Position numbers and translations under genes: made by a program
In this document: piece after piece, positions 44,961 to 54,504 of the stretch
How positions within the stretch are numbered: the stretch's first letter is position 1
Layout: each line of letters begins with the position of its first letter
Source: Apoderus coryli
Taxonomy: Eukaryota; Arthropoda; Insecta; Coleoptera; Attelabidae
DNA length: 64,000 nt
Assembly: GCA_911728435.2 (NCBI GenBank)
Contig: OU452199.1
Span: 18,610,860 to 18,674,859 of the forward strand
Direction of reading: 5' to 3'
The notes under the pieces: generated by a model
Told to the model about the DNA's origin: nothing
The model's input: the letters and a program-made list of their open reading frames with translations, nothing else
Databases searched by the model: none

Positions 44961-45520
44961 GCGAGCGCGTGAAAGCTCAATCACTGAGTTATATCGCGCA
45001 AACCGGAAGGCCCGCATAAAGGAGGCAGAGGTCAGATGGCTCTTTAACCTTCATAAGGACAAGCCCCTTCACGGTGTCTTCTATAACACCATTGAGGACA
45101 TGGATTTGTCGAACCCGCTGACCTTCTCCTTTCTAAGATCCGGCGGACTAAAGTCAGAGACGAAGGGTTTCATTATTGCCTGTCAGGATGGGGGGTACTA
45201 AACACCTTGGCATACCGTAGTCGCATTATGGGTCTTGAGGTCCTACAATTCAATGTAGGGCTTGCCATTCCTCGCCAGAGACACTAATGCATTTGTTACC
45301 GGCTTGTCCGATATATGCTGTCTCTGGTTATATTCATCGCCATGATGCGGCATTACGGGTGCTGTATTTCCATTACGGCACTCGTACGGTATTGATCAAA
45401 CTTCGGTGCTGCCGTACGCTCCTCAAGTCATACTCGGGTCGTTGCGTCTGCTTAGGGCACATAAATCTGGGTTTCTCACTCACTAACCATGCGGAGTATG
45501 GAGTGGATGAGAACTAAACG
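44961..45520 (+). pseudogene. LINE ORF2 C-terminal relic
   Basis: Plus-strand fragments: EAEVRWLFNLHKDKPLHGV, SFLRSGGLKSETKGFIIACQ, VLNTLAYRSRIMG and, after frameshifts, ETLMHLLPACPIYA followed by YIHRHDAALRVLYFH. The K/P-ETEGFxxAxQD segment and the C..C...ET..HLL..CP......Y..RHD arrangement match the region after the RT domain in R2/CR1-like non-LTR elements. Multiple stops. The sequence is notably GC-richer than its surroundings. Confidence 0.65.
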
Positions 45521-45599
45521 ATCAGCCATGCCCCCCTGACACCTGCCGGGGTCGGAGACGGTAGGGATGATGGGGAGCCGTCTGTGTCTGTGTGCCAGT

Positions 45600-47015
45600 G
45601 TTATTTAGCCACTATATGCGAGTCAAATACCATACTTTCCTACGACTATTCATTTTAACAATAAAATTTACATTTGTCAAAAATATTTGTTTGAAAATAT
45701 GTAGAAATTAAAATTCGCGTTTAACACAATTTAATCTCATTTTGCACTAAACTGTAAAATTATTGCAAACGTCAAATATTTTACTGTCCCGCACAGGTGT
45801 GTGTGTATGTGTTATATGTATTCTTCCACGATAGCGCCCAAACGCTTTAACCAATTGAGCTAAGTTTTGGTATATGAGTTTGGGGCAGTCCTAGGATGAA
45901 ACCATTAAATTCTGGTTGTAATCGCTTAAGCCCTGTGATAGAGGTGGATACAACCAGTATGGATGTTTTTATTGACGTTGGTCTACTCTCGTTCTGCGGT
46001 CGCCGACGCACAAGCCGCGGGCCGGGCATTGATTCCTCATTGGATAGCGAGCATTAAATGGACGAACGATTTACATGACAGTTATTTTCATAATTTAAAA
46101 CAAATCAACATGTGCGTAGGTATAAACTAGGTATACAATCTATCAATCTGTGCGCCATATTTTAACAGTAAAAAAAATCTTAATTGGCTAGCCGCCCCTA
46201 TTGATGATGCAATAGTCTTTCGGAAAGACTCTTTCCGAACAACTCTATCCGCAATTTAACATATATATAAAGAATTTGATTTATCTAAGAGTAAGTATTA
46301 AACTAAATTTAAGATTTACACTCAAAAGTGGAATTCCACACAAAAATAATTATTTAAATATTTAAAACTAAACATTGACAAAGTACATAAATGCAAAACT
46401 CGTTATAAACCCGATCTTAGTCAAAAATATATATTAATCTTTAAAAATAGCGAAAAAATTGGAATACCTGCTCAAAATATTATACATGAAATAATGTACC
46501 TAATGAGTGTCAAAAGGTAAAATGACAACACAAATAAAGTCTCTAAAAAATGACACAATGCATCCTTTTAGCTTCATTATACAAATCATCGATAAATTAA
46601 ACTGTAGGTAATATCGTATTTCTCAACGAAATTAAATTTTACAAAATAAGCAAGGTCACATACTAATAAACAAAATCTTGGTATGCACGTAAACAAGTTT
46701 TAATTAGATTTTCCTAGACATGCATCACATATGTAACTTGAAAGCTTTGTGTACTGAATTTTCTGTTTACATCATAATATACGATAATGTCCCAGACGTT
46801 CAATTTTTTATATTTTAGTATCTCCATTCTGATATCTTTTTCATGGGTAACATTCCGTTATCATATTTAAGTAAACCAAAGTTATGGATATTTTAGAAAT
46901 CACACATATCTAATAAAGCTATTCAAATCTGACCATTTTAAGTTAAAAGATTATACAAACTTAAATAAAAAAAACTTTCATATGCTAAACAGCAATAAAA
47001 ATTTATACATATAAA
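45600..47015. other. Non-coding stretch with an unassigned repeat-like block
   Basis: 45780-46085 (CCCGCACAGGTGTGTGTG through GGATAGCGAGCATTAAATGG) is GC-richer and looks like part of a dispersed element, but I cannot classify it. The remainder is AT-rich with no visible gene. Confidence 0.4.
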
Positions 47016-47021
47016 TATATA

Positions 47022-48202
47022 CAGTGAGGACCAAAAGTCACGCATAAATTCAAGAAAATTTGAAGGGAACGGTCGCACATGTCACATGCAATTATACACG
47101 TAAATGCATATGTTTTTCTTACGAAACCCGTTTAATTACTATTTTTGTGATTTTCTCCTGGCACGATCTAAAATCCCGTGACAGTAAAGTCTTAATTTTT
47201 TTTGAAAGATCAAAGTTTTATGGTTTTCGTGAGTGCTCTGGATTTGTGGTAGACCAGTGGCGACAGATTTGTCTGTTCACTATTCAAACAAAATTTGGAC
47301 GACGATTATTCATTATTTGCTCTATTTATTTAAATTTTGCAAAAACTCATTTCGACGATCTGGATCGTCTTCGTTTGGCTCATCAATTAATTTTACTTTA
47401 TACGGATGATATACTTATATATATTTTTTCATGCTTTCTCACTGGTGATTTTCTTATATTGCTATCCACTGCTTTTGCTTGAGTTTATGATAATTTTCTT
47501 CGAAACAACGTTTTCGAAGAAATCGTACGTGTTCGTCTTCTCCAAATTTCTTTTCAATTCTGCTTACCGTAGACTGAGATATATCCAAGTGTCAGAATAA
47601 TTATTATTAAACATTTCGATAACCTCATTCTGAGTTTCGCCTAAATTATTCATCTTGTTTCGTCAATTTTAACTTTTACGACAGATAAGGCATTCGATGT
47701 TCCATAATTTTATTAACATTTTTAAAATGTGAATGTGATATTTTGCAGTTGGATTTCAGCATGGTGATGGTTGCTGTCGAATAAATCAATTGTCTCTGAA
47801 TGTTCAAAATCCTGTGTTTTTATGCTTATTGCTTATGTTTTTCAATATTGTTGTATCTCTTTCCTGTTAGTAAGTCTCTGACCTGTAATAAATAAAGTTT
47901 ATTATTATTATTAAAAAAGACGTGACACTCCTATTTGCAACAATTAACAAGAAACTATAACAATCAAGGAAACTTTAAAAATTCAAGTGTTTTAATGAGT
48001 GTGTGTGTGTTTTGAGCTATTCAATCGTAAATATGCAATATTTATGCAATTACGTTTCTACTACAAGATCGACCCTGTATACTTTTCTGTTCCATCAAAC
48101 AACGGGCAACTTACAACCAAAAGTGACATGTGCGACTGTTCTTCTATAAAACATTTTCCATCCAATTTTATCGAATTTATGCGTGACTTTTCGTGGTAAC
48201 TG
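47022..48202 (-). mobile_element. Decayed Tc1/mariner element, DD41D-related
   Basis: Ends CAGTGAGGACCAAAAGTCAC (47022) and GTGACTTTTCGTGGTAACTG (48202) with TA on both sides. The arms continue with GCATAAATTC and GTCGCACATGTCAC inside. About 1181 bp, containing a broken transposase (47200-47665) and what looks like a later retroelement 3' tail (AATAAATAAAGTTTATTATT at about 47889-47908). Confidence 0.8.
47200..47665 (-). pseudogene. DD41D-related transposase N-terminal half, broken
   Basis: Minus strand: MNNLGETQNEVIEMFN, SQSTVSRIEKKFGEDEHV (helix-turn-helix), then YKVKLIDEPNEDDPDRRNEF, which matches KIKLVQELNEDDPDRRLQF of the intact transposase at 38870. The catalytic half is absent and stops are frequent. 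Confidence 0.75.
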
Positions 48203-48209
48203 TACATGA

Positions 48210-49010
48210 ATATGTTATAGTTCTCTTATTGTTATTATAAACGAAATTTTTCGTATTAATGTAAATATTCTAATATAATATACAATCTCTGTGAATGTTG
48301 GGTAGGTATTTGATAAAATCAAATAAAGAATATATAACCAAATAACAACCAATTGTATGATAAACATAGAACAATAAATACAAATGTTTTTTTCTACTAG
48401 TGTACCTACTTTCAAGCTGCTCGAATATTAGTTATAATCACTATACAATATCAATCATTTCGCGGTTATCTTGGTTTTCGGTAAGAACAATAGACGACAA
48501 TTTCGCGACAGGATGTTACGTGGTTTAAGAAGCTATAATGCCTCAATGACCTGAATATTGGGTAGCTCCCTTCGATTTTTGGTTACTTCATTATTTTTAT
48601 CAGTAGCAGAAAATAGCGTTTTATAGATAGTTTTAAATAATTTTGAGATTCTGCATTCAGTGGTTTTCAAATAGTAAACTAAACCTGTATTCTATTTAAT
48701 TTAATATTTCTTAACAAAGAAAACGAGAAGAAATACTAATAATACACATTTCAACTGTAATGAATTTAAATTCCTGTTCTCCACGAAATATGCTTTTATA
48801 TTATGTTCAACTGTCTTCAAATGAATTGCTTTCAATATGCAATCGACTACGTGCCATCGCTAAATATTATGTAAGTAAGTCTTTAAATTATTGAACCACA
48901 TTCCTTCCTTTTACTTGAAAAACTAACACAAAATATTTTGCCAAAGAATTTTACAAAATGTATTTCGTATGTCCATAAAAAAATCATATTTACAAATAAA
49001 CATAGTTATT
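48210..49010. other. Non-coding stretch
   Basis: Nothing supported apart from AT-rich sequence. Confidence 0.5.
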
Positions 49011-49012
49011 TA

Positions 49013-49108
49013 TTATACAAGGGAAAAAAGTACTAGATTTTAGCTCGAGGTTGTGTTAGACAAAAAACCGAGAGCTAAAATCTAACATTTTTCTCGTGTA
49101 TAATACAC
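49013..49108. repeat. Imperfect foldback hairpin
   Basis: TTATACAAGGGAAAAAAGT and CTAGATTTTAGCTCGAG on the left are mirrored by GAGAGCTAAAATCTAAC and CTCGTGTATAATA on the right. A similar GGGAAAAAAGTGGTTACTTT word recurs at 49393, which suggests that 49013-49500 is one decayed element. Confidence 0.6.
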
Positions 49109-49249
49109 CATTTTTTTCTGTGATGGCAAAAACATCGATTTAATATTGAAGAAATATTACAAGTCAGAAAATTCTCCAAGTGAAATTTGAAGTTTTAAAA
49201 ACCTTTCAGTAATCAAATATCTGTCAATTTCATTCTGTTTGATTTAAAA

Positions 49250-49327
49250 ATGGAAAACACTCCACCGGAGTCAGTAGAACCAGCAAAAGTAGCGTTACAA
49301 ATTCTTGCCAGTTTTGATATATTATGA
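49250..49327 (+). pseudogene. Truncated 25-aa open frame, element-derived
   Basis: MENTPPESVEPAKVALQIL then a stop. The composition is protein-like and the start sits within the foldback-flanked block described above. Starts of this kind occur in insect tyrosine-recombinase (Crypton-like) genes, but 25 residues are too few to assign. Confidence 0.25.
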
Positions 49328-49978
49328 AGAAAATGTAACTTTTGTATAATAAAATTTCCTAAAATTAAATATCTACCTTTACGTATGTGTGCGGGAAAAA
49401 AGTGGTTACTTTTTTGCCGGGGAAAGTAAGTTGATAAAAAGTGACGTTTTATTACCTGTCAACAGAGATAATATGTCAAACTTTTTTCCTGTGACAGAAA
49501 AAAAAATATTTTCATAATTATTTCTACCCTGTAATATGTAAAATTAAAATAAATAGATAACATAAATAGAGATTTCACGAAAACTCCGTGCTTTGTAAAT
49601 TAAGTTGTTTGCCGCAAGAATCTTTACAATATACGTACAAGTGACGGACTTTATGCACATACTAATTCCGAAAACTGTCTTGCAATAAATGTACGTGGAA
49701 ATTCACAAATGTAATACGGGCTTAAGATTTGTTTCGAGTAAGTACCTATGTATAATAATAATGATTTTATTTGTTTAACATTATGAATTATGCCGCGACC
49801 TTCCATATGCATTAGATTATATTTTATATATTTTAAGTCATATAAGAAGTTTGTTTGAAATTTTAATAGTGAACAGAAAAACACAATTAAGATTTTTCAC
49901 CGAGTTTCATGTTATTCCGTTGAACGGGTCATGACCTACTAAAAAAGTAGAGCAATGCTGACAAAATATTAAACTGAT

Positions 49979-50645
49979 ATACGAGGTGTTATTTAAGTAT
50001 GTACAGAATGATTACGTATGGTATATTTTACTCAAAAGCTATCTCCGTTTATTTTGATCACACATATACTGTGCTACAGCTTTGCTAATTTAAGTTAAAC
50101 GCTTAAATTAGCAAAGTATAGTAGCATTTTTTCTGAATCGTCAGATAATGGTGCCGGAAATGATGTATGTCAATCCATTGTCAATTTTGACATATGGTTA
50201 GTTATTTTAAATGAAACATCCTGTATTTTGTTTAATTTTTTTAATCATATTCTTTGGACAGAGGAAGCGTCACAAGATACAATTTAAGAAATTTGTATTT
50301 TTGGGCAGCGAAAATCCTAGAAAAAATCACTGAATAGATCTGGCCGAGAGTCGATAAGTTTTTGGTGCGTTATAGTCAAGAACCGGGTTATAAGAAAATT
50401 ATTTTATAACATGTCTCTGACAGGGCAACGATACTTAGAGCTCCTTCAAAATGAAATAGAAGAAGAAATTCATATGCTTAATCTGGCAAAAAGACGGAAC
50501 ATAACCTCATAGTGTTTTAACCGTTCACGAATACCTGAATGCCAATTCCAACATGTGAATTGGCAGAAACGAGACCCTTCTTTGATCCTGATTTAACTAA
50601 AATGAAAACAAATTTATGGGGATATTTAAAATCTAAATATTCAAC
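49979..50645 (+). mobile_element. DD41D-type relic
   Basis: A weak left end (TATACGAGGTGTTATTTAAG) and a decayed plus-strand transposase at about 50246-50640: ILWTEEASQDTI, FWCVIVKNRVI, LTGQRYLELLQNEIEEEIHM, VHEYLNANSNM, then PDLTKMKTNLWGYLKSK. These align to FSDEATF, NVWCGIVGNYIIGP, LNGEKYL and SPDLTPLDFFLWGYLK. The third catalytic Asp is replaced and the second motif is missing. A perfect 15-bp hairpin, CTTTGCTAATTTAAG at 50080-50094 with 50102-50116, lies upstream. Confidence 0.65.
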
Positions 50646-50957
50646 AAATTAAAATAAAAATAGGACAAGAAATTAATATATATATATTTTTAGTTAGTTA
50701 AATAACTAACTAAAAATAAAACTACACCAAACTAAAATAATAGCAAATAACGAAACTATTCAAAAACTAAAAATAAAACTACACCAAACTAAAATAATAG
50801 CAAATAACGAAACTGTTCAAAATAATGGTGGTTTACATTTACACACAATTTATGTATTTTTATTTCATTGTCCAAGATTCTTTTTAATACATCTGGTTAG
50901 TAATTAAGAATATTAATTTCTTGTCCTATTTTTATTTTAATTTGTTGAATATTTAAC
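50634..50957. repeat. Inverted repeat enclosing a 57-bp tandem pair
   Basis: Arms of about 45 bp: AATATTCAACAAATTAAAAT onward from 50637 and the complement ending near 50957. Between them are a palindrome TTTTAGTTAGTTA / TAACTAACTAAAA and two 57-bp tandem copies (50708-50764 and 50765-50820) starting AACTAAAAATAAAACTACAC. It starts directly after the transposase relic. Confidence 0.75.
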
Positions 50958-51260
50958 AACTAAATAGTTGTTTTCATATCTTTGATCGAAACAAAACGCC
51001 ACTGTCATATATAGCCTGCCACATCTGCGAAAATCACATATTTTTCGAAAACTACTAAATACAACCTCAATATATATTTGAATTCAGAATAAAAAGCTCT
51101 ACCAATTACTAAAACAAAATACAACAATTATTGACATAAAAATGTACGCCACAGACTGTAATTTAATTTAGATATTGTCTTGGGATTTCTATTTAAATTT
51201 ATTGTAACTATCATTTGATATAAGTTTCCTTCTATAACCAAAAAAAATATAATTTATATA

Positions 51261-51440
51261 GGGTCGTATTTGAAATAAGGAAGTTAACACCCATTTCCGG
51301 TACAACCGGAAGTGCTAGATTCTTCAAAACATTTTACCGGAATTGGTCCCGTCGACCTAAGTACCACACCAGATTTTCAGATTGTTCCACAGTGTAGTTT
51401 CTGCATAATCGATCGAATCCCTTCCCGGTGGAACACCCGG
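51261..51440. mobile_element. Short MITE family X, copy 2
   Basis: About 180 bp, GGGTCGTATTTGAAATAAGG to GGAACACCCGG, flanked by TA on both sides (51259-51260 and 51441-51442). Contains the TTTCCGGTACAACCGGAAGT palindrome. Diverged relative of 43961-44129. Confidence 0.7.
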
Positions 51441-51444
51441 TATA

Positions 51445-52345
51445 TCTCCCACATACTTTCAGTTATATTCAATATTCGAAATGATTTATAGTAGGTAATA
51501 AGCACAACCAATTTATGTATTACTGTTTGTTTCTATTATAAAATAGGCACACTGGGAACAATTTTCAAACAAAACTATAGTAACAATGAAACAATATTGT
51601 TCTTTTCAAACAAATCAAATAAGCAAATTTATAACTTTACATACAATTTATATTGTACGTATTTTCGCAGCCTTAAAACAAAGTTACATATTTTATTTAA
51701 CATTTTAATTTTAACATTGTTATCGGTAGAAAAACTGAAATTCACTCCTTCAAGCCTTAACGTTGTAATATTATATACCTTCGATTTATCAAAAATATAA
51801 TAATTAATTGAATGTTAATCCACAGAAATTCTAACTGAATCTAATAATGTCTCATAAATATTAAAATTTTATTCGAAATGTTTGAAAGATAAAATTAATT
51901 GGACAGAAAATAAAATTATATGATTCCCCACTCTAGGTTAAGATTATTCGATCAGTGTTTATTAAAAATAAAAATTGTTTATATTATTTTGTATCTTAAA
52001 TATAGTTATGTTTTAGACAGTAATTATATCTTAATTTATTGTTATTGGTATTATATTCTCAGATAAGTCTATATTGTATTTAATAGGTTGTTTTCCCAAA
52101 AAAAAAGTCGTAAAGTTATATTTACATACTTATGTTGTTTTACCAAACAAAACAAGTTTTTGATTAACTTTGAATACGAATACATACAAGTAAAATATCA
52201 AAAACTACATAACTTATAACAATGTACACACAATTTTGGTATGTGTTTTTCTTTCAGGGTAAATATTCTGGTTTCATTGCTTCCCTTAGCAAATAATATC
52301 TCAATCTATTTTGTTGTAATAAATATTTCGTTCAGTGAGCAATAT
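51445..52345. other. AT-rich non-coding stretch
   Basis: Nothing recognisable. Confidence 0.55.
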
Positions 52346-52346
52346 A

Positions 52347-53770
52347 CCGGGTATTCCATTAAGGATGGACAGGTAGCATATCTCAGGAAATAATAGTCGT
52401 AGGACAATGGGGAAAAATTCTTTTAAGGAAATCGGCCATGGGAAATCGCTGGAAATAGTTTTTTAGTTCCTAACTATACCGCTAGGGGGCGTAATAGATA
52501 CAGTAATGCGAAAAATGTATTTTTATTGAAAATTTCGCTATATAAGTTAAAAAAACAATACTACCACAGTAATGCTACTGAGATTTGGCATCTTTTTGGT
52601 GTATCACTTTTTATTGTGCAGCTTCAAATGAAGGCAGCAGGGAAGAACGAAATTTTACCTATGATAATATCTATAACTTTGGTTTGGCTTAACCGAATTT
52701 ATCAATCTAATTTTTGTTTAAGAACTAAATCCTTAGTGATGAAGAAAAATAATATTTCAAATCATAACTGTTTTTTGGGGCTCGGCTAGATGGCGCTATT
52801 TGCAACGTCTAAGGTTTTTTGATTTTTCTTTAAAAACTTAAATGGAATGATACAAATATTTTATCAAAAATGAAAAGTAAATTGAACTTGCAACAAAAAA
52901 GTCCCAAACGGCACATCAAAATCTTTAGTCGTTTCAGAGTTATGGCCAAAAGGATGTTGCTAGTACATTAAAAAGAACCAATATAGCTGCATTTTGCAAA
53001 ATTGGGGTCATTTTGAACACTTATGAAAGTTTTGCTGGTATCTAGTTATAATGTTGTTTTTGTTTTGTTCTTATTAGTGTTTTTGTTAATTTTTGTTATT
53101 TTCATTGGTTATCCATTGATATTTCTTTATTTCCCATGGCATTCTTGTTCACGGAAAATTAAAGATACATGATTTTTCAACGAATTTTGGTGAACACCCT
53201 TCTTTTGGCCATAACTCTTGTAAATAGCGCCATCTAGCGGAGCCCCAAAAAACAATTGTGATTTGAAATATGTTTTTTCTTCATCAGCAAGGCTTTAGTT
53301 CTTAAACAAAAATTAGATTGATAAATTCGGTTAAGCCAAACTAAAGTTATAGAATTTTCTGAAGTAATCCATCTAACGAGGAGTGAATGTTATTATTTGT
53401 TTTGTGGAGTAGACGCCTTTTTATTCAAATAATAAAGTTATAGACATTATCATAGGTAAAATTTCGTCCTTCCTTGCTGTCTTTATTTCAAGCCGCACAT
53501 TAAAAAGTGATACACCAAAAAAATCGAATCGAATCTCAGTAGCATTACTGTAGTAGTATTGTTTTTCTAACTTATATTGCGAAATTTTCAATAAAAATGC
53601 ATTTTTCGCATTACTGTATCTATTACGCCCTCTAGCGGTATAGTTAGGAACTAAAAAAATATTTCCAGTGATTTCACATGATCAATTTTTCTAAAATAAT
53701 TTTTCCCCATTGTCCTACGACTATTATTTTCTGAGATATGCTACCTGTCCACCCTTAATGGAATGCCCGG
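52347..53770. mobile_element. 1.4-kb long-inverted-repeat element, no transposase
   Basis: Begins CCGGGTATTCCATTAAGGAT and ends with the complement TTAATGGAATGCCCGG, flanked by TA (52345-52346 and 53771-53772). Arms of about 450 bases pair throughout (for example CCGCTAGGGGGCGTAATAGA with TCTATTACGCCCTCTAGCGG). The unpaired middle, about 52810-53200, has no coding potential. An 80-bp insertion interrupts the right arm at 53354-53433. A CCGGGTATTCC end with TA duplication suggests a Tc1/mariner-type mobiliser. Confidence 0.85.
53354..53433 (-). mobile_element. 80-bp ribozyme-family insertion with 11-bp target duplication
   Basis: Flanked by AAAGTTATAGA at 53343-53353 and again at 53434-53444, while the opposite arm has the uninterrupted site. 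The first part (ATTTTCTGAAGTAATCCATC to GTTATTATTTG) is the complement of 33865-33905. The second part (TTTTGTGGAGTAGACGCCTT to CAAATAAT) matches 33836-33866 in the other orientation. So two abutting pieces of one family end are joined in inverted order, as in twin-priming retroposition. Confidence 0.8.
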
Positions 53771-54359
53771 TATTTTAATTTTATTATCTGCCACACTCAT
53801 AATAATTTATGATAGCTAAAGCAAGGTAAATACATATATTATTAATTTAATGTTGAAAATAATGAATTTTCATAAATGCCAATTACAACATTCCAAAAAT
53901 AACCAATAATTATTATGCTTATGTTCAAAATTTACTAACGGAGATTTTGAAAATTGATGATGTCTGAATGATTAGTAGATGTTCATATTATCATATTTCA
54001 TACATATTATATTACCAAAGATTAATCTACACAATAGATAGTCAGCCCAATGCATTAAAATCAGAACATCTCTAAGTATGCCTGCCACTACGTGGCGTAG
54101 ACTAGCGTGTATAGCATAGAGCAGTGTTGTCACAGCCAGAAACCGTTTTGTAGTTTATTAATATCAGAAACAAAACGCAACGTATAACAATTATTTACAT
54201 CATTTGCAACAGATATGCACCGGCAATGCTGTATTGTCAGAGAGAGAAATTGATGAAATTCTGTATTAATCTGGAGGGGATACGCAGGGAGGGTAGAAAA
54301 AAAAACAAGCGAATGTGGTGTGTGTCGTGCTGTTGCCAATTCGGCGGTAAAAGAAACAC

Positions 54360-54500
54360 ACAGGGTGATTTATTACAAGTACAGTATTGAAATAAAAGCC
54401 TAATCTCTATGAATTAAATTTAATATAATAATATTTAATCCATGTCATACATGTTTCAAGACTAGACCAGTCCCATGATCAGTGGCGAACAATCGTTAAA
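54360..54500 (-). repeat. Ribozyme-family fragment next to a transposon-like end
   Basis: On the minus strand a degenerate hammerhead core (54445-54495) is followed by GAGATTAGGCTTTTATTTCA, the family end word. Directly left is CAGGGTGATTTATTACAAGT (54361), resembling a Tc1/mariner terminus. Its partner could be the CAACACCCTGTA at about 55434, but similarity is weak. Confidence 0.55.
54440..54495 (-). ncRNA. Degenerate hammerhead ribozyme E
   Basis: Minus strand: CUGAUCA (complement of 54476-54482) instead of CUGAUGA, extra U, stem II built on GACU/AGUC, then GAAAC (54453-54457) and the ACAUGU short stem III with GUA cleavage triplet. The change hits G8, a catalytic base, so it should be inactive. 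Confidence 0.55.
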
Positions 54501-54504
54501 TGAA

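Noticed and set aside
45847..46029. 60-codon minus-strand frame in the GC-richer block
   Set aside because: Looks like part of a dispersed repeat. No family recognised.
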